From the NCBI GenBank assembly GCA_005893365.1, contig VBPB01000010.1:1-15988 (forward strand): DNA of 15,988 nucleotides. Reading direction: 5' to 3'. Positions within the stretch are counted from its first letter, which is position 1; each line of letters starts with the position of its first letter. Of the stretch, positions 13,641 through 15,988 are shown piece after piece. Origin of the DNA: Candidatus Eiseniibacteriota bacterium. Its GTDB lineage: Bacteria > Eisenbacteria > RBG-16-71-46. The notes beneath the pieces are model-generated. The model did not search any database, was not told the DNA's origin, and was given only the letters and a program-made list of their open reading frames with translations. A program made the translations under genes and the position numbers.

Positions 13641-14828
13641 GTGAAGCATCCGCGTCAGGCCTCGGGTCAGATCCTGATCGTCGTGGCCCTGCTGTTGACC
13701 ATCCTCATCGGCTTCGTCGGGCTGGCGGCGGAAGGCGGCCTCTACCTGGACGTCAAGCGGCGCATGCAGACCGCCGCCGACGCGGCCGCGGTCGCCGGGG
13801 CACAGGAGATCGCGCGCAAGTCCTCCACCACCACCATCGCGTCGGCCGCCCTTGCCGACGCGTCACGGAACGGCTTCGCGGACGGGGTCGCGGGCGTCAC
13901 GGTGACGGTCTCCGCTCCGCCCGTCACCGGCTCGCACTCGGGCAGCACGAAGTCCGTCGAGGTCGTGGTCCAGAAGCCCTGCCCCACCGGCATCCTGCGC
14001 GCCCTGGGGTTCGACACGGTGACCGTGCGGGCGCGCGCGGTCGGGGGCATGGGCTTCTCCGCGAACTGCATCTACTGCCTCGACCCGAGCGTTTACCAGG
14101 CGTTCTGGGCCACGGGAGGTGCGGTGGTCTCGGTGAGCCGGTGTGGCATCACCGTGAACTCCACCAGTGCGTTGGCCTTCGTCGTCAGCACGAACAGCTC
14201 GGTCACCGCCGCCTCGATCGACGTCACCGGCGGCTACAGCGGGAGCACGATGACCCCGCAGCCGACCACCGGCGTGCCGCCCGTGGCCGATCCGCTCGCG
14301 GATCGCCCGCCCCCGACGTTCAGTGGCACCGTCAGCCTCTACCCGGGCGTCTACTGTGGCGGCATCAAGATCAGCGGCCAATCCACGAGCGTGGTCTTCA
14401 ACCCCGGGACCTACATCCTGCTGGGCGGCGGTCTCTCGGCCAGCGCGAACACGACCCTCTCCGGGTCGGGCGTGACCTTCTACGACACCTACGATGCCAC
14501 ACACAGGTACGGCGAGATCTCGATCAACGGCAGCGCCCACTTCACCGCGCCGACCTCCGGACCGATGGAGAGCATCCTGTTCTTCCAGGATCGGACCATC
14601 ACCATCTTCCCGGGGAACACGTTCGCCGGCGGGGGCACGATGAATCTGGAGGGCACGCTCTACTTCCCCAACACCGGCATCACCTTCTCGGGCGGCAACG
14701 GCAACACGGCGCAGTACACCGTGATCGTGGCCAGGACCCTCAAGTTCTCCGGGTCCTCCAACCTGGGCAGCAGCTACCTCACGCTCTCGAGCGGCTCCCC
14801 GGTCAAGAAGCCGATCCTGGTGGAATGA
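13641..14828 (+). CDS. tadG: TadG-like pilus assembly protein with beta-rich C-terminal domain
   Basis: A 395-residue envelope protein. The N-terminal Tad/TadG segment (1-55) is QASGQILIVVALLLTILIGFVGLAAEGG, a single membrane helix, followed by YLDVKRRMQTAADAAAVAGAQEIA, the classic Tad_N motif. Residues about 60-140 form a linker with beta strands. The rest (about 150-395) is Ser/Thr/Gly-rich with repeated strand patterns: NCIYCLDPS, LYPGVYCGGIKISG, FNPGTYILLGGGLS, GSGVTFYDT and MNLEGTLYFPNTGITFSG. This suggests a solenoid-like, possibly surface-exposed domain rather than the vWA domain of some TadG proteins. The GTG 13641 start follows GGGAGGGCACC; an ATG at 13557 in the same frame overlaps the promoter. 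It is the first gene of the plus-strand operon and may cap, anchor or tip the Flp pilus. Confidence 0.85.
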   Translation: MKHPRQASGQILIVVALLLTILIGFVGLAAEGGLYLDVKRRMQTAADAAAVAGAQEIARKSSTTTIASAALADASRNGFADGVAGVTVTVSAPPVTGSHSGSTKSVEVVVQKPCPTGILRALGFDTVTVRARAVGGMGFSANCIYCLDPSVYQAFWATGGAVVSVSRCGITVNSTSALAFVVSTNSSVTAASIDVTGGYSGSTMTPQPTTGVPPVADPLADRPPPTFSGTVSLYPGVYCGGIKISGQSTSVVFNPGTYILLGGGLSASANTTLSGSGVTFYDTYDATHRYGEISINGSAHFTAPTSGPMESILFFQDRTITIFPGNTFAGGGTMNLEGTLYFPNTGITFSGGNGNTAQYTVIVARTLKFSGSSNLGSSYLTLSSGSPVKKPILVE

Positions 14829-14835
14829 GCCGGCC

Positions 14836-15315
14836 ATGGCGCCCCTCCTCGAGTCGCGGACTCCGGCTGCCCCCCTCCCGCGGCCCCGCCCCGCCCAATC
14901 CGGCACGGCGCTCATCGAGTTCGCGCTGATCCTGCCGCTCCTGCTCCTGCTCCTGCTGGCGGGGATGGACCTGGGACGCGTCTACTACTGTGCCATGGCC
15001 GCCACGCAGGCGGCCCGGGCCGGCGTCCAGTACGGGGCAGCCAGCGTCGCGCGCTCGATGGACCTCGCCGGCATCGAGCAGGCCGCCCGGGATGCCGCCC
15101 ATGACATCGGGACCATCACCACCTCCGCGGACCGGCTGTGCCAGTGCTCGGACGGCACCGCCGTCGACTGTAGCACGGGCAACTGCGGCACCGAGGGCAG
15201 GCCGCAGGTCTTCGTGCGCCTGACCGTGCAGACGACCTTCCGATCGCTCGTTCACTATCCCGGGCTCCCCGAGTCGGTGACGGTCTCACGGACGGCGCAG
15301 ATGAGGGTGCAGTGA
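14836..15315 (+). CDS. tadE: TadE-like minor pseudopilin
   Basis: A 159-residue pseudopilin of the Tad pilus. After a proline-rich leader of about 23 residues, the prepilin-like motif is QSG-TALIEFALILPLLLLLLLAG, with predicted TadV cleavage after Gly23 and Glu28-Phe29 at mature positions 5-6, then MDLGRVYYC and AATQAARAGVQYGA as in TadE proteins (PF07811). The periplasmic part carries a tight cysteine group, CQCSDGTAVDCSTGNC (four Cys in about 16 residues), likely disulfide-bonded. ATG 14836 is 7 bp after the tadG stop with only a weak ribosome site, so translation may be coupled. It is followed immediately by a second pseudopilin gene. Confidence 0.9.
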   Translation: MAPLLESRTPAAPLPRPRPAQSGTALIEFALILPLLLLLLLAGMDLGRVYYCAMAATQAARAGVQYGAASVARSMDLAGIEQAARDAAHDIGTITTSADRLCQCSDGTAVDCSTGNCGTEGRPQVFVRLTVQTTFRSLVHYPGLPESVTVSRTAQMRVQ

Positions 15316-15316
15316 C

Positions 15317-15742
15317 GTGAGCCGCACGCCCCCCTCCCCCGAGGCTGGACCCCGGGTCCGTCGGAGTCAGGCCGGCAACTCGCTGATCGAGTTCGCGCTC
15401 GTCCTGGGCGTGTTCGTGATGCTGGTGTTCGCCATCATGGAGTTCTCCCGCGCGGTCTGGGACTACAGCATCGTCTCGAGCGCCGCCCGCGACGGCGTGC
15501 GCTACGCGGTCGTGCGCGGCGCGGAAAGCGGCAGCGTCGCGTCGGCCGCCGACATCCAGGCCTACGTGCGCTCGCGGGCCATGGGGCTCACGCCCCTCGG
15601 GATCACCGTGACCTGGACGCCGAACAACCGTCCCGGCAGCATCGTCGCGGTCCAGGTGGGATACGACTTCACGGCCGCGATCCCCTTCTACGCTGCGGCC
15701 TTCCATCTGGCCAGCCGCTCCCAGATGGAGATCGCCCAGTAA
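15317..15742 (+). CDS. tadF: TadE/TadF-like minor pseudopilin
   Basis: A 141-residue second pseudopilin. The leader (about 1-20) is basic and proline-rich; the motif is QAGNSLIEFALVLGVFVMLVFAIMEF, with predicted cleavage after Gly20 and Glu25-Phe26 at mature positions 5-6. It continues SRAVWDYSIVSSAARDGVRYAVVRG, the typical TadE/F helix end, and a small beta domain that ends QVGYDFTAAIPFYAAAF and SRSQMEIAQ. GTG 15317 lies 1 bp after the tadE stop and nine bases after GAGGG. It is the last gene of the operon, and its stop is only about 13 bp from the proposed right border of the island. TadF versus a second TadE is a naming choice. Confidence 0.88.
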   Translation: MSRTPPSPEAGPRVRRSQAGNSLIEFALVLGVFVMLVFAIMEFSRAVWDYSIVSSAARDGVRYAVVRGAESGSVASAADIQAYVRSRAMGLTPLGITVTWTPNNRPGSIVAVQVGYDFTAAIPFYAAAFHLASRSQMEIAQ

Positions 15743-15965
15743 GCCGCGGCTCCACATCCGCGCGCCGGATCGGTGGAGTGGTGACCAGCGTTGTCGCGGC
15801 GCCCGGCCGCCGGAGCACCACGAGCTGGAACGCCGGCGACTCGAGCACCACGTGCTCGTCGTCACCGGCCACCGTCTCCCACCCGAGTACCGCGGCATGG
15901 AACGCCGCGACCCGATCCTTGTCGCCCGCGTAGATCTCCGCACCTGCTCTCGGTCCGTCGCTCAC
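15669..15965 (-). pseudogene. 5' fragment of a VOC (glyoxalase-like) gene, truncated at the island's right border
   Basis: From GTG 15965 the minus strand reads MSDGPRAGAEIYAGDKDRVAAFHAAVLGWE, then VVLESPAFQLVVLRRPGA and TPPIRRAD, which is the start of a bacterial VOC protein. After Asp70 (about 15756) the frame becomes a Pro/Arg/Gly-rich run to a stop at 15669 that is simply the antisense of tadF. The second VOC module, where a full protein would continue for some 55-60 residues, is absent. The gene seems to have lost its 3' half at the join with the Tad island. The ribosome site is weak. Non-functional is the best guess, although a short product could still be made. Confidence 0.7.
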
Positions 15966-15988
15966 ATGCCGCAGTCTAGCGCGGGGGT

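Noticed and set aside
4385..15761. CATCCGC at both proposed island borders (4385-4391 and 15755-15761) as attachment site or target duplication
   Set aside because: Seven bases in GC-rich DNA is easily chance, the flanking similarity is partial, and no recombinase gene is present.
1..15988. CRISPR arrays, tRNA, rRNA or insertion sequences
   Set aside because: No regularly spaced repeats, no tRNA- or rRNA-like sequences and no transposase or terminal inverted repeats were seen on reading both strands.

Overview
The window is very GC-rich and densely coded, with 4-bp ATGA overlaps and strong purine-rich ribosome sites. There are no rRNA, tRNA, CRISPR or transposase genes. The gene style (retropepsin-like proteases, GtHNL-type cupins, VOC proteins, a Tad locus with an NtrC-type regulator) suggests a free-living, probably soil or sediment, Gram-negative bacterium. 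Candidatus Rokubacteria/Methylomirabilota or a deltaproteobacterial-type lineage are possible, but the sequence alone does not settle the taxon.

Layout. (1) Positions 1-3653, all minus strand: GNAT acetyltransferase, a five-helix membrane protein, a manganese-cupin of the hydroxynitrile lyase type, an F420H2:NADP-oxidoreductase-like protein, a secreted retropepsin-like PDZ protein that lacks one aspartate motif, and the first 56 codons of dinB (DNA polymerase IV), cut by the window edge. (2) Positions 3799-4385, plus strand: a VOC dioxygenase-like gene, then the first eight codons of what looks like a short-chain dehydrogenase gene, which stops abruptly. (3) About 4386-15755: a compact tight-adherence (Tad/Flp pilus) island. 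(4) 15756-15965, minus strand: the 5' part of another VOC gene whose 3' part is missing. The two truncated genes point into the island, so the island appears to have replaced the 3' ends of two convergent genes.

The Tad island has three blocks. The minus-strand assembly operon runs flp2-flp1-tadV-cpaB-tadZ-tadA-tadB-tadC. Upstream of it on the same strand lies a histidine kinase/NtrC-type response regulator pair. Divergent from these, on the plus strand, is tadG-tadE-tadF. No secretin (rcpA/cpaC) or TadD is present between the truncated borders.

The most striking observation is regulatory. Each pilus operon has a sigma-54 (-24/-12) promoter: 10863-10878 for flp and 13541-13556 for tadG. About 80-90 bp upstream of each lies a copy of the same 33-bp element (10960-10992 and 13418-13450), identical at 30 of 33 positions and in the same orientation relative to its promoter. 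One copy is embedded in the last codons of the regulator gene itself. With the adjacent GAFTGA-containing regulator, this makes a self-contained circuit in which one two-component system switches on both halves of the pilus through paired enhancers. Potential RNA structures at the 5' end of the flp transcript and just after tadV may further raise pilin over machinery expression.
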